Origin: Candidatus Methylacidiphilales bacterium
GTDB taxonomy: Bacteria; Verrucomicrobiota; Verrucomicrobiia; Methylacidiphilales; JAAUTS01
Length of the DNA stretch: 64,000 nucleotides
Assembly (NCBI GenBank): GCA_028713655.1
Contig: JAQTNW010000005.1
Span: 1-64,000 of the forward strand
Direction of reading: 5' to 3'
The position numbers and the translations under genes were made by a program. Position 1 is the first letter of the stretch. Each line of letters starts with the position of its first letter. Below, piece by piece: positions 1-9,302 of the stretch. The notes beneath the pieces are model-generated. The model was not told the origin of the DNA, did no database searches, and was given only the letters and a program-made list of their open reading frames with translations.

Positions 1-168
1 TGAAACGCGGGTGCGCGTCGAGCTTTTTGAAACAATCAAGCCGTAGGTCTGGCCCCGCAGCAACTCGGCATGAAACCGGCCCCGCTGCACTTTGAACTGC
101 TTGGCGAGCCGGAATATCTCATAGGCTTCGTCCCGCGAAAAATCATGAACTCTTAAAAAGCTTCTCAT
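1..168 (-). CDS. argF: Ornithine carbamoyltransferase, N-terminal part (cut by window edge)
   Basis: Only the first 56 codons are present and the gene runs off the left edge. ArgF transfers a carbamoyl group to ornithine to give citrulline in cytoplasmic arginine synthesis. The visible N-terminus ends in SKSSTRTRVS, the carbamoyl-phosphate-binding S-T-R-T-R motif of carbamoyltransferases, here at about residues 48-56. The start ATG (168-166) overlaps the argD stop TGA in an ATGA, so translation is probably coupled. It is the last visible gene of argCJBDF. Assignment as ornithine rather than aspartate carbamoyltransferase rests on this context plus the STRTR motif. Confidence 0.87.
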   Translation of the reverse strand, partial: MRSFLRVHDFSRDEAYEIFRLAKQFKVQRGRFHAELLRGQTYGLIVSKSSTRTRVS

Positions 169-1403
169 AATGTCTTTTTGATTATCTCCAGAGCCTCTTC
201 CAAATGCGCCTGCTCCACATTCAGCGGCGGAAGGAAGCGAAGCACATTACCCCCGGCAGGCACCAGAAGCAATCCCGCGGCGGCGAGTTTTCCGGCCGCC
301 TGGATCGGGTCTCCGTCCAGCACCAGCCCGACAATGCCTCCCATGCCCCGCACAGCGATGATTCCATGTCTGCCCACCATCCGGCCAAGCGCGGCCTTCA
401 AAAATTCACCCTGCTTCCAGATGTTTTGGTCGAGTTTCTTTTCCTCAACTTCATCCAGCACCGCATTGGCAACCGAACAGGCCAAAGGTGTGCCGCCAAA
501 GGTTGTCGCGTGTGTGCCCGGCTGCAGAACATCGGCATGCGCCGCCGCGATCCATACCGCGCCGATCGGGAATCCGCCACCCAGGGATTTAGCCATGGAA
601 ATCCCGTCAGGCAGCCAGGGCTCCTTGACGCCCGCATCACCGAGGATCCGTTGAAAACTCTGGAACCGTCCGCTGCGGAAATAACCGCACTGGACGGCGT
701 CCATAAGCAGGAGCAATCCGCGCTCGCGAGTTAATTTCCTGAGACCCAGCAAATACTCCGGTGTTGCGGCGGTGACCCCGCCCTCGCCCTGGATGCCTTC
801 GATCAATACGGCCGTTGTTTTATCCGTGATGGCGGCCTTCACAGCGGACAGATCATTGTAGGGCACATACTTGAATCCCGGCATTGTGGGTTCGAAGCCG
901 ATCTTTACCTTTTCCTGTCCGGTTGCGGCGATGCCCGCGAGGGTCCGTCCGTGAAACGAGTTCAGGGCGGTGATGATTTCATAGCGGCCTTTGTCGTGGC
1001 CGACCTTGCGGGCCAGCTTGTATTGGGCTTCATTGGCTTCCGCGCCGCTGTTGCAGAAAAACATCTTCCCCGGGCCGACCAGGCCCACGAGGCGCGCGGC
1101 GAGCACACCCTGCTGTTCGTTGTAATAAAGATTTGAGGTATGCACCAACTGGGACGCCTGCTTCGCCAATGTTTCGGCAATCCGGGGATGCGCGTGGCCC
1201 AGTGAATTGACCGCAATGCCGCCCCCCATGTCCAGATAGCGTTTGCCGTCGGCATCCCAGACATACATGCCCTGGCCATGCGAAAGCACCAAGGTCTGCT
1301 TGTAGGTCGGCACAACATATCCGGCATAGAGGTTCCGCACCGCTTCGGCGCGGCTTTGCGCCTCCGTCCGCTCCGCTCCCAAAATATGTTCGATCTTTGA
1401 CAT
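165..1403 (-). CDS. argD: Acetylornithine aminotransferase
   Basis: This is a class III PLP-dependent aminotransferase that converts N-acetylglutamate semialdehyde to N-acetylornithine. The protein is 412 residues from the ATG at 1403 (MSKIEHILG). A longer reading from 1451 lacks family similarity and almost touches argB, while the 1403 start has a GGAACAG purine stretch just upstream. Visible marks are the N-terminal VRNLYAGYVVPTY, the substrate region with SGAEANE, and the PLP lysine K272 in AKSLGGGFPIGA. It lies between argB and argF in one operon and overlaps argF by four bases. Confidence 0.95.
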   Translation of the reverse strand: MSKIEHILGAERTEAQSRAEAVRNLYAGYVVPTYKQTLVLSHGQGMYVWDADGKRYLDMGGGIAVNSLGHAHPRIAETLAKQASQLVHTSNLYYNEQQGVLAARLVGLVGPGKMFFCNSGAEANEAQYKLARKVGHDKGRYEIITALNSFHGRTLAGIAATGQEKVKIGFEPTMPGFKYVPYNDLSAVKAAITDKTTAVLIEGIQGEGGVTAATPEYLLGLRKLTRERGLLLLMDAVQCGYFRSGRFQSFQRILGDAGVKEPWLPDGISMAKSLGGGFPIGAVWIAAAHADVLQPGTHATTFGGTPLACSVANAVLDEVEEKKLDQNIWKQGEFLKAALGRMVGRHGIIAVRGMGGIVGLVLDGDPIQAAGKLAAAGLLLVPAGGNVLRFLPPLNVEQAHLEEALEIIKKTL

Positions 1404-1455
1404 GTTTCTGTTCCAGCAAGACAGCACCACAGGCGCCCATTCGCCCGGCAATGCC

Positions 1456-2352
1456 TTATTTTAAAATAATTTCCGTGCCGATGCCCTTGTCGGTAAAAAG
1501 TTCCAGCAGCAGCGCATGCGGAATGCGTCCATCAATCAAGTGCACCTTTTCAACGCCCAAATGCAAGGCCTTCAGGCAGGAATTCACCTTGGGGAGCATT
1601 CCACCGTCGATAATGCCTTCCTTTTTCAAATCCTCCACATCCGATTCCGTAATCGTTGGGATACGGGTTGAAGCATCTGCCGGATCGCGCAAAACACCAT
1701 TCACGTCCGACAGGTAAATGATCTTTTCCGCTTCAAGCGCGATGGCCATCTCGGCGGCGGCGATGTCGGCGTTGATGTTATACACCTGCCGGGATTCATC
1801 CTGCCCAATAGGTGAAATCACCGGCACAATTTCCTGCTGGATGCATTCCAACACCTTCGGCACCTGGCACCCGGTCACATCCCCGACAAAACCAAGATCC
1901 ACGTTTTCGCCCTTGTGTTCAAAGGGCGGCGACTTCCGCGCGCGAAACACATCGGCCCCTGAAAACGACCGGGCCTTGCCTCCCAGCTCATTAAGCTTCG
2001 CGACGATGCCCGGGTTGATTCCGGTATCGAGGACTTCGGACACAATCTGTACCGATGCCAAATCGGTCACACGCAATCCGGCAATGAACCGCGCCTCCAG
2101 CCCCTGTTCCTTCATCCGCCGCGTGATGGCCTTGCCTCCGCCGTGCACAACGACCGGATTGATGCCAACCGCTTCGAGAAAGACAATGTCGCGCAAAACC
2201 AGCGACACGAGCTCAGGGTCTTCCATGGCGCTGCCTCCGTATTTGATGACGATGGTATGCCCGCGGAATTTTTGCAGGTAGGGGAGGGCTTCGACAACCA
2301 CATCGGCCCGCCGGATCTCGGCGGCAAAAGCTGTATCCAAATGAGTGCTCAT
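1456..2352 (-). CDS. argB: Acetylglutamate kinase
   Basis: The enzyme phosphorylates N-acetylglutamate, the second step of arginine synthesis and usually the feedback-controlled one in organisms with ArgJ. At 298 residues it has normal family length. The amino acid kinase fold is marked by IKYGGSAM (K37) near the N-terminus, the glycine loop VVHGGGKAI, and the NINADIAAAEMA nucleotide-binding stretch. The N-terminal extension of about 30 residues before the kinase core resembles that of arginine-sensitive ArgB proteins, so arginine inhibition is likely (inference). The start overlaps the argJ stop in an ATGA. Confidence 0.96.
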   Translation of the reverse strand: MSTHLDTAFAAEIRRADVVVEALPYLQKFRGHTIVIKYGGSAMEDPELVSLVLRDIVFLEAVGINPVVVHGGGKAITRRMKEQGLEARFIAGLRVTDLASVQIVSEVLDTGINPGIVAKLNELGGKARSFSGADVFRARKSPPFEHKGENVDLGFVGDVTGCQVPKVLECIQQEIVPVISPIGQDESRQVYNINADIAAAEMAIALEAEKIIYLSDVNGVLRDPADASTRIPTITESDVEDLKKEGIIDGGMLPKVNSCLKALHLGVEKVHLIDGRIPHALLLELFTDKGIGTEIILK

Positions 2353-3554
2353 TCGCCTTTGTTTAAGGAAACATATTCCTCTGTCAAATCATTCACCAAC
2401 AACCAATAGGACCCCTTGCCAAGATGCAGATCAATGTAGAGGGCAAAACTCGGCTTGCTGGCTACTTTTTTCAGCCGCGCACGCGGCGTCGCCGCAGCCA
2501 GGCCGCCTTTCACCGCGAGCAATCCATTGTAATAAATATCCACCAGTTCCTCACGGAGTTTCACCCCGCTATAACCGAGGACATCCATCAACCTCCCCCA
2601 ATTGGGATCATTCCCGCACCAGGAACATTTCACCAGAGGCGACCGGGCAATGGCTTCGGCGGCCTTCCGCGCATCGGCGTCGTTGTTTGCGCCCTGGACG
2701 GCAAGCTCGACGACCTTTGTAATCCCCTCGCCATCCTCGATGATCAAACGGGCCAGTGCGGACAAAACCTTGTTTAGGGCCTCCTGAAATTTTGAAAATT
2801 CCGGATGGGTACGCCCGATGGGCTCCGCCATCGCCATGCCGTTGCTCAATAAAATAACGGTGTCGTTCGTGCTTGTGTCGCCATCGACGGAAATCCTGTT
2901 GAAAGACTGCTCGACGGCGTCCGCCAGAGCGTGCCGGAGCGCCTTTAATTCGACCGCCGCATCGGTTGTGACGCAACAAAGCATGGTCGCCATGTTGGGA
3001 TGGATCATTCCAGCGCCCTTGGCCATGCCGCCGATCACGACCTCGCGCCCATCGATCATGATCTTGACGGCGCATTCCTTCGCATACGTGTCCGTTGTCA
3101 TGATGGCCTTGGCCGCCACCCGCCCGCCCTGATGGCTGAGTTTTTTGACAAGCTTGCCGATTCCCTTTGTAATTTTGGGCATGGGAAGCGGAATTCCTAT
3201 CCTTCCTGTAGAGCAAACAAGGACTTCCTGCCGCCGACATCCGAGCCTTTTGGCGGTTTCGGCCGAGCTGGCCTTGGCGTCCTTGATTCCCCGGACGCCG
3301 GTGCAGGCGTTGGCATTGCCGCTGTTGAAAATGACGGACCGGACCTTGCCCCGCTTGACGTGCTCCATACTCAGCTTGACGGGCGCCGCTTTGACCTGGT
3401 TGGTGGTAAAAGTTGCTGCAACAGCTGCGGGGCACTCGGACACAACCAGCGCCATGTCCTTTTTTGAGTCGGACTTGATCCCCGCGGCGACGCCAGAGGC
3501 CACAAATCCGCGCGCGGAAGTCACGCCGCCGTTCTTGATCCATTTCGTTTCCAT
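2349..3554 (-). CDS. argJ: Bifunctional glutamate N-acetyltransferase / amino-acid acetyltransferase
   Basis: ArgJ moves the acetyl group from acetylornithine to glutamate, so the pathway recycles acetate. The protein is 401 residues from ATG 3554 (METKWIKNGG); a longer reading to 3602 would run into the end of argC and is rejected. The autocleavage site is clear: GMIHPNMATML, with nucleophile Thr190 that becomes the new N-terminus of the beta chain. The C-terminus contains the family KCSWCGNDPNWGR motif. It starts 7 bases after the argC stop and overlaps argB by four bases. Whether it also makes acetylglutamate from acetyl-CoA cannot be read from sequence. Confidence 0.95.
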   Translation of the reverse strand: METKWIKNGGVTSARGFVASGVAAGIKSDSKKDMALVVSECPAAVAATFTTNQVKAAPVKLSMEHVKRGKVRSVIFNSGNANACTGVRGIKDAKASSAETAKRLGCRRQEVLVCSTGRIGIPLPMPKITKGIGKLVKKLSHQGGRVAAKAIMTTDTYAKECAVKIMIDGREVVIGGMAKGAGMIHPNMATMLCCVTTDAAVELKALRHALADAVEQSFNRISVDGDTSTNDTVILLSNGMAMAEPIGRTHPEFSKFQEALNKVLSALARLIIEDGEGITKVVELAVQGANNDADARKAAEAIARSPLVKCSWCGNDPNWGRLMDVLGYSGVKLREELVDIYYNGLLAVKGGLAAATPRARLKKVASKPSFALYIDLHLGKGSYWLLVNDLTEEYVSLNKGE

Positions 3555-3561
3555 AAAATCC

Positions 3562-4593
3562 TTACACAAGCCCCGTTGCCTCGTTGAATCCAAAACGCAC
3601 ATTGAATGCCTGCAACGCCTGCAGGGCTGCTCCCTTGCCGAGATTGTCCAATGCGCTGAAGCAGAACAACCGGTTTGTCCGGGGATCGCAACGCACCGCC
3701 ACCTCGCAGGCGTTTGTATGCATCACCCGCCTGGTTTCCGGCAGTTGGTCCGAGGGAAGTACGGGAACGAAACGTTCACCCGCATAATCGGTTTCATAAA
3801 TCTTCTGCGCCTGCTCCTGCGTCAACGGGGCCGTCAGCGTCGCGCAGCATGTGGTCAACATGCCCCGCACCACGGGAACAAGATGCGGTGTGAAGGAAAG
3901 AGTGACCGCCCCGCCCGCCACACATGAAAGTTCCTGCTCGATTTCCGGAATATGCCGGTGCCTGGGGACGCTGTAGGGCGCGAGGTTTTCATCCCGTTCG
4001 CAAAATGAATAGAGCGTGTCGGCCTTTTTTCCGGCGCCGGAAATGCCTGACAAAGAGTTGACGATAATAGTCTCATGCCGGACGAGCTTGTGCCGCAGGG
4101 CCGGGGCGAGCGCCAGGATCGCGCTGGTCGGATAACATCCGGGGCAGGCAATCAGCCGCGCCTGTTTCAGTTTCTCCCGGTAAAGCTCGGGCAGGCCGTA
4201 CACAGACTCCTGCAATAAGGCAGGGGCCGGGTGCGCAGCCTTGTAATATTCCTGGTAAAGGGCCGTGCTCTTCAGCCTGAAGTCCGCGCTCAAATCCAGG
4301 ACTGTCTTCCCTGCTTTCAGCAGCGGTACGGCATATTCCGCCGCCACTCCGTGCGGCAGCGCCAGAAAGAACACATCGGCGCAGGCGGCCACAGCGTCGG
4401 GCGCCAGATTTTGAAAAACCAGATCCGTGGGAGGGGCGGAAGGCCCCAGCACGCGGGCCAGGGGCTGCCCGGCCTGCTGCCTGGATGTGATCGCCGTTAT
4501 TGAAATGTTAGGATGCCGCAACAAGGCGCGCAGAAGCTCCTCTCCCGTGTAACCGGAGGCGCCGATCACCGCAACTTTCTGGCTGCCGGACAT
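3562..4593 (-). CDS. argC: N-acetyl-gamma-glutamyl-phosphate reductase
   Basis: ArgC reduces N-acetylglutamyl phosphate to the semialdehyde with NADPH. From ATG 4593 the protein is 343 residues, normal for the family. It begins with the Rossmann motif GASGYTGEELLR (residues 11-22), and the catalytic cysteine is C153 in ACPGCYPTSA. The reading frame extends upstream to a TTG at 4734, but that extension would cross the rpsI terminator at 4688-4719 and has no ArgC similarity, so it is rejected. This is the first gene of argCJBDF. Confidence 0.95.
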   Translation of the reverse strand: MSGSQKVAVIGASGYTGEELLRALLRHPNISITAITSRQQAGQPLARVLGPSAPPTDLVFQNLAPDAVAACADVFFLALPHGVAAEYAVPLLKAGKTVLDLSADFRLKSTALYQEYYKAAHPAPALLQESVYGLPELYREKLKQARLIACPGCYPTSAILALAPALRHKLVRHETIIVNSLSGISGAGKKADTLYSFCERDENLAPYSVPRHRHIPEIEQELSCVAGGAVTLSFTPHLVPVVRGMLTTCCATLTAPLTQEQAQKIYETDYAGERFVPVLPSDQLPETRRVMHTNACEVAVRCDPRTNRLFCFSALDNLGKGAALQALQAFNVRFGFNEATGLV

Positions 4594-4687
4594 AAGAAGA
4601 AAAACATGCAGGAACTCAGCCCGCTTAGCAAGACTGCGCTGACGCCAACACGCGGGATCGGTGAATGATTGTTTGGAGCATAAACAA

Positions 4688-4719
4688 AAAAAGCGTCCCG
4701 GATGAACGGGACGCTTTTT
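4688..4719 (-). terminator. Intrinsic terminator after rpsI
   Basis: There is a perfect 13-bp inverted repeat, aaaaagcgtcccg (4688-4700) against cgggacgcttttt (4707-4719), with a 6-base loop. In the minus direction it lies 15 bases after the rpsI stop and the stem ends in a T-run (TTTTTTTGTTTA). It should end the rplM-rpsI transcript before argC. The symmetric A/T tracts would let it work in the other direction too, but no plus-strand gene ends here. Confidence 0.85.
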
Positions 4720-4734
4720 GAAAACGTTTCGCAA

Positions 4735-5130
4735 TCAACGCTTGGAGAACTGGAAGCGTTTGCGGGCGCCCGGCTGGCCTGACTTTTTACGCTCTTTCAT
4801 GCGCGAATCGCGGGTCAACAAACCTTTGGCCTTGAGCGTGGGGCGCAACGCGGTGTCCACCTGGATCAGCGCCCGTGAAATTGCGAGGCTGGAAGCCCCG
4901 GCCTGGCCCTGAAGTCCGCCGCCTGCGGCGCGGATCTGGACATCAAATTTTTTCTGGTTTTCGGTGAGGATCAGGGGCTGCAACGCCTGCAAGCGCTGTC
5001 CCGCCGTGCGAAAATACTCTTCAAAGGGCAGGCCATTCACAGTGATGGTGCCTTTGCCGGACTTGAGATTGACCCGGACTACCGATGTCTTGCGGCGGCC
5101 AACTGCGTTAATGATTGAAGTGTCTGCCAT
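4735..5130 (-). CDS. rpsI: 30S ribosomal protein S9
   Basis: This small-subunit protein reaches the P-site with its C-terminal tail. It is 131 residues from ATG 5130 (MADTSIINAVGRRKTSV). The core shows NAVGRRKTSVVRV, the KGTITVNG strand, and the basic end RKRFQFSKR, whose final Lys-Arg contacts tRNA in known ribosomes. An upstream extension to 5196 overlaps rplM and is not conserved. It follows rplM by 28 bases in the usual L13-S9 pair and is followed by a terminator. Confidence 0.97.
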   Translation of the reverse strand: MADTSIINAVGRRKTSVVRVNLKSGKGTITVNGLPFEEYFRTAGQRLQALQPLILTENQKKFDVQIRAAGGGLQGQAGASSLAISRALIQVDTALRPTLKAKGLLTRDSRMKERKKSGQPGARKRFQFSKR

Positions 5131-5158
5131 ATATGTAGATATAGAAAAAGGTTGAATA

Positions 5159-5590
5159 TTAACGGACAGTGATTGCCTTGGGTAGCTGGGCTTCATGCGG
5201 GTGCTCGGCGCCCGCGTAAATGTGAAGCTTTTTCAGGACGGTGCGGCCAAGACGGTTGTGCGGCACCATGCCCTTCACAGCGCGCTCGATAATCAATTCG
5301 GGGCGGCGACGGCGCAAATCCTTGGCAAGTTCGTTCTTCTGACCGCCAATGAAGGCCGAATAGGTGCTGTACACCTTCTGGTCTTCCTTTTTGCCGGTAA
5401 AGACCGCCTTGCCCGCGTTGATTACAATGACATGGTCGCCCGTGTCCACATGCGGGGTGAAAATAGCCTTGGTCTTGCCGCGCAACAGGTTTGCTGCTTT
5501 CTCCGCGACACGGCCTATGACTTGGTTTTGTGCGTCAATCACAAACCATTTGCGTTCAAGGGACTCTGCTTTAGCCGAAAAGGTCTTCAT
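5159..5590 (-). CDS. rplM: 50S ribosomal protein L13
   Basis: This is an early-assembling large-subunit protein of 143 residues, a normal length. Recognised by KWFVIDAQNQVIGRVA near the N-terminus, the TGDHVIVINAGK segment, and VKGMVPHNRLGR in the C-terminal half. First gene of the rplM-rpsI operon, divergent from ilvB across a 174-base spacer that holds promoter-like sequences for both sides. Confidence 0.97.
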   Translation of the reverse strand: MKTFSAKAESLERKWFVIDAQNQVIGRVAEKAANLLRGKTKAIFTPHVDTGDHVIVINAGKAVFTGKKEDQKVYSTYSAFIGGQKNELAKDLRRRRPELIIERAVKGMVPHNRLGRTVLKKLHIYAGAEHPHEAQLPKAITVR

Positions 5591-5604
5591 AAAAAGGAAC
5601 GTAG

Positions 5605-5633
5605 AACTTATTTTCCATAACCCACTCTGTCAA
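5605..5633 (-). promoter_or_regulatory. Putative promoter for rplM-rpsI
   Basis: On the minus strand a perfect -35 TTGACA (5633-5628) is followed after 17 bases by TAAGTT (5610-5605), a poor -10. The start codon lies only 15 bases beyond, so the leader would be very short. The -35 is convincing; the -10 is not. Confidence 0.35.
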
Positions 5634-5642
5634 CGCTTTTTG

Positions 5643-5682
5643 TTGTCAGAATGAAAAATTCTTTTACACTGGATGATCCAGT
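5643..5682 (+). promoter_or_regulatory. Putative ilvB promoter with overlapping palindrome
   Basis: TTGTCA (5643-5648), a 16-base gap and TACACT (5665-5670) form a sigma-70-like promoter pointing to ilvB. A perfect palindrome, ACTGGA-tga-TCCAGT (5668-5682), overlaps the -10 and expected transcription start, a position that would suit a repressor operator. The ilvB start lies about 85 bases downstream. No attenuator-like peptide rich in branched-chain codons was found in that leader. Confidence 0.4.
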
Positions 5683-5764
5683 TTGGCAGTTGCATGACGG
5701 ACCCAGGAGCCCGCCACGCAGAAACAAGCCGGAAAACTGAAGCAGTACTACACAGCGAAAACCT

Positions 5765-7573
5765 ATGAAAAAGGCAAAGACGAAAACGACGGCATCCACC
5801 TCATCCAAACGGGCGCTTGGCTCGGTTATGAATGGCGCTGAAGTCCTCGTCGCCGCTCTTGAGCGTGAAGGCGTGGATACTATTTTCGCCTACCCCGGCG
5901 GTGCCAGCATGATGTTCCACCAGGCGCTCACACGGTCCAAGAAAATCCGCACCATCCTGCCCAGGCACGAACAAGGCGGCGGTTTCATGGCCGAAGGATA
6001 TGCCCGCGCCACCGGCAAGGCCGGCGTGTGCATGGCCACTTCCGGCCCTGGCGCGACCAACCTCGTGACCTGCGTGGCCGATGCCTTCATGGATTCCATT
6101 CCGCTCATCGCCATCACCGGCCAGGTGGCCCGCCCCATGATCGGCAAGGGCGCCTTCCAGGAAACCGATGTGTTCGGCGTGGCCGTGCCGATTGTGAAGC
6201 ACAGCTACCTTGTGATGGATGTGAACGACATCCCGCGCGTGGTGAAGGAAGCTTTTAAAATTGCCACCACCGGACGCCCCGGCCCGGTGTGGATCGATGT
6301 GCCCAAGGACGTTCAAGCCTCCACCACCCAGCCCGTTTTTCCGGATCATGTGGAATTGCGCGGCCTCGGAGAGCCTCCCAAGGCCGATGACCTGGCCTTG
6401 CACGAAATTCTCGGACTGATCGAAAAATCAGAGCGTCCCATGCTTTATGTGGGCGGCGGCATCATCTCGTCCGATGCCACAGCCGAACTCCTCAAGTTCG
6501 CGGAAGCCACGGACATTCCCGTGACCACAACCCTGATGGGAATCGGTTGTTTCCCGGAAACCCATCCCCTGTCCTGCAAATGGCTCGGGATGCATGGCTC
6601 GGTTTACGCCAATTATGCGGTGGATGAATGCGACCTGCTCCTGGCCCTCGGCGTGCGTTTTGACGACCGCGTGACCGGCAAGGTGAGCGAGTTCGCCAAG
6701 AAAGCCACCATCGTGCATGTGGAAGTGGACAATGCCGAGATCAACAAAAACAAGACGGTGAATCTGCCCATTCTCAGCGATGTGAAATACGCGCTGAAAC
6801 GGTTGAACCAGATCATTCAAAAGGAAAACCGCAAGCGGAAGAGATTTCCGGCCTGGCGCCAGAAAATAAACGACTGGAAACGCAAGTATCCCCTCCACTA
6901 CAACGAAGTGCCCGGCCAGATTCTGCCGCAACGCGTGATCGAGGAAGTGTACAACCTCACCAAGGGCGAGGCCATCATCTCCGTGGGCGTGGGCCAGCAC
7001 CAGATGTGGGCGGGACAATTTTACGACTTCGCCAAGCCCCGAAGCTTCCTGAGTTCCTCGGGACTCGGCTCAATGGGCTTCGGTTACCCCGCCGCGCTTG
7101 GCGCCAAGGTGGCGCTGCCCCATCGCCAGGTGATAGACATTGATGGCGACGGCAGTTTCGTGATGAATATCCAGGAACTGGCCACCGCCACCGCCGAAAA
7201 CATCCCGGCCAAGATCATCATCATCAACAACCAGCACCTCGGCATGGTGGTGCAATGGGAAGACCGTTTCTTTGACAGCAACCGCGGGCATACCTACCTC
7301 GGCTTGCCGCACCGTCGCGAGGAAATGTATCCGAACTTCGTGAAAATTTGCGAAGGGTTCGGCGTGCCGGCGGAGCAAGTGGCCAGGCCGGAAGACCTCA
7401 TTCCAGCGCTCAAGCGCATGCTGGCGGCCAAAACCCCTTACCTGCTTGATGTGCTCGTGCCCTACACCGAGCATGTGCTGCCAATGATTCCAGCCGGACG
7501 CACGGTAAAGGAGATCATCATCGAACCGATGGTGAAAGGCTCAACCCGGATCCACGGGGAAATTCCCGGTTGA
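5765..7573 (+). CDS. ilvB: Acetolactate synthase, large (catalytic) subunit
   Basis: This ThDP enzyme condenses pyruvate (or pyruvate and 2-ketobutyrate) in valine, leucine and isoleucine synthesis. It has 602 residues, in the family range, with a basic Ser/Thr/Lys-rich leader of about 20 residues. The catalytic glutamate is E69 in [16 protein letters not shown]. The ThDP-Mg motif begins with GDGSF at about residue 460 and ends with the NN pair before QHLGMV. GxGAFQETD (quinone/FAD-loop region) is also present. The regulatory subunit ilvN is not next to it; ilvD of the same pathway is about 7 kb away on the other strand. Confidence 0.94.
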   Translation: MKKAKTKTTASTSSKRALGSVMNGAEVLVAALEREGVDTIFAYPGGASMMFHQALTRSKKIRTILPRHEQGGGFMAEGYARATGKAGVCMATSGPGATNLVTCVADAFMDSIPLIAITGQVARPMIGKGAFQETDVFGVAVPIVKHSYLVMDVNDIPRVVKEAFKIATTGRPGPVWIDVPKDVQASTTQPVFPDHVELRGLGEPPKADDLALHEILGLIEKSERPMLYVGGGIISSDATAELLKFAEATDIPVTTTLMGIGCFPETHPLSCKWLGMHGSVYANYAVDECDLLLALGVRFDDRVTGKVSEFAKKATIVHVEVDNAEINKNKTVNLPILSDVKYALKRLNQIIQKENRKRKRFPAWRQKINDWKRKYPLHYNEVPGQILPQRVIEEVYNLTKGEAIISVGVGQHQMWAGQFYDFAKPRSFLSSSGLGSMGFGYPAALGAKVALPHRQVIDIDGDGSFVMNIQELATATAENIPAKIIIINNQHLGMVVQWEDRFFDSNRGHTYLGLPHRREEMYPNFVKICEGFGVPAEQVARPEDLIPALKRMLAAKTPYLLDVLVPYTEHVLPMIPAGRTVKEIIIEPMVKGSTRIHGEIPG

Positions 7574-7809
7574 ACTCGGCGGTTGCCAGAAAATCAGCCA
7601 AGCTGCTCCCTATACAGGTCAGAGGCAACTTGCTATACTTCGCGGGTGAACCCCCGGCATGCGTCATGAGGAAACGCCTCATTACCTCAATATGCATCTG
7701 AAGAGGCACTCCGACTTGTGGCGTGCTGCAGAAAGCTTGGGTATCCATGCTTGCCATCACGTTTTTTTGGATATAACTCAAGTATAGGCCCATTTCAAAC
7801 GACATACCC

Positions 7810-9270
7810 ATGAAAGCCCAGACCCTCCAAAAGATCCTGCCCGCCAGCGCACTGCTCATATCGATTCTGATTCATCTGTGCATTTTCGTGGCCATCAGCG
7901 GGATCATCGTAATTGTAGCCTATGCTCCCCCGCAAGCCTTTGAGTCCGACAACATTCAGCCCAGCAGTGGCCCGACGGACCAACCGCCGGAGGCGATTCC
8001 AGAGCAGCAACCGGATCCGATGGCCACTACGCCGGATACCCCGCCAGACCCAACTCCCCAAACTCAAGTTGCCAACGTCAATACAGATGTCATCACATCC
8101 TCCAACCCATCCCAGGAATTTCAAATCGCAGCACCCCCCATCGGGGCCATCGCAACCAACAACCCTGAAAAAAGCAGCTCCGCCAATATTATTAGAAAAA
8201 TCTCATTGGCGCCCACCATGTCGGCACGCAGCGGCGAGCAACGGGCCGAAGCCATGTCAAGATCCGGCGGCAAGGAGGCAAGCGAACAAGCGGTGCTGAA
8301 CGCATTGCGCTGGTTGCAAAAAGTACAGAATCCAAATGGGACCTGGGGTGAAAGGTGGCCAGGCGCAATGACAGGCCTGGCAACCTTGTGTTACCTCGGA
8401 CACGGTGAAACACCCATGACTTCCAGGGAATTTGGGAGTACAGTGGAAAAGGCCATCAACGCCCTACTGGATGCCGGCGCCAAGAATGAAGGAAACATGA
8501 CACTTCGTGGGAAAGACTTCGGAGACAATGAGAGTACCTATGAGCATGCCATAGCCACCTATGCGCTCTGCGAAGCTTATACCATGACCAAGGACGAACG
8601 TCTTGCGCCCGTGGTCACAAAGGCCGTTGGCTACATCCTGAAAGGCCAGGGACCCGATGGCGGCTGGGTGTATCGTTATACAAAAGCCGTACCCAGCGAT
8701 ACCTCCGTAAGCGGCTGGCAAATCCAGGCACTGAAAGCCGCAAAACTGACAGGGCTGCCAATTGATGGCATCCCCGATGCCCTGGACAAGGCCATGAAAA
8801 ATCTGGATCGCGTGTATAACCCCAAGACTGGAGCCTATGGATACCATGTGCCGACGGATCGCGCTTACTCACTTACCGGCGTAGGCGTCCTGTGCAAAGT
8901 ATTCTGGCAGGAGAACATCGACGGCAGCATTCGCCAGTCGATAAAAGAAATTATGGCCGGGCCGCCTGTAAAATACGACCTGCCTACCTGCAATTTATAC
9001 GCGTGGTATTATCATACACAGGCCTGTTTCATGGTCGGTGGCGGCGCTTGGGCAAAATGGAACAGAATGTTCCAGGACGAAATCGACAGAAGCCAGGATG
9101 CGGACGGGAGCTGGCCTCCAAATCCTAAAAGCAAGGAAGGGCTGACCACGGCCGATACCGTGGATGGCTCGCTTTACCGCACCTGTCTTTGCACGTTGAT
9201 GCTGGAAGTCTATTATCGCTATTTGCCCACGGGCAAACTAAGCGGCGAAGTAAAAGAAGACCCGGAGTAG
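7810..9270 (+). CDS. Membrane-anchored prenyltransferase/squalene-oxidase-repeat protein
   Basis: A protein of 486 residues. Residues about 12-38 form one membrane segment, followed by a Pro/Gln/Thr-rich linker (about 40-100), an arrangement like TonB or a periplasmic stalk. From about residue 155 there are alpha/alpha-barrel repeats of the terpene-cyclase/prenyltransferase type, each with a GTWG, GGW or GSW-like core (NPNGTWGERW, GPDGGWVYRY, DADGSWPPN). No squalene-hopene cyclase DxDD motif was seen, so cyclase activity is unlikely. Proteins of this layout are common in Verrucomicrobiota and Planctomycetota and have no known function. It is not in an evident operon. Confidence 0.75.
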   Translation: MKAQTLQKILPASALLISILIHLCIFVAISGIIVIVAYAPPQAFESDNIQPSSGPTDQPPEAIPEQQPDPMATTPDTPPDPTPQTQVANVNTDVITSSNPSQEFQIAAPPIGAIATNNPEKSSSANIIRKISLAPTMSARSGEQRAEAMSRSGGKEASEQAVLNALRWLQKVQNPNGTWGERWPGAMTGLATLCYLGHGETPMTSREFGSTVEKAINALLDAGAKNEGNMTLRGKDFGDNESTYEHAIATYALCEAYTMTKDERLAPVVTKAVGYILKGQGPDGGWVYRYTKAVPSDTSVSGWQIQALKAAKLTGLPIDGIPDALDKAMKNLDRVYNPKTGAYGYHVPTDRAYSLTGVGVLCKVFWQENIDGSIRQSIKEIMAGPPVKYDLPTCNLYAWYYHTQACFMVGGGAWAKWNRMFQDEIDRSQDADGSWPPNPKSKEGLTTADTVDGSLYRTCLCTLMLEVYYRYLPTGKLSGEVKEDPE

Positions 9271-9302
9271 GGCGTAACGAGCCCGGAGGACGGCGCAATC
9301 TG

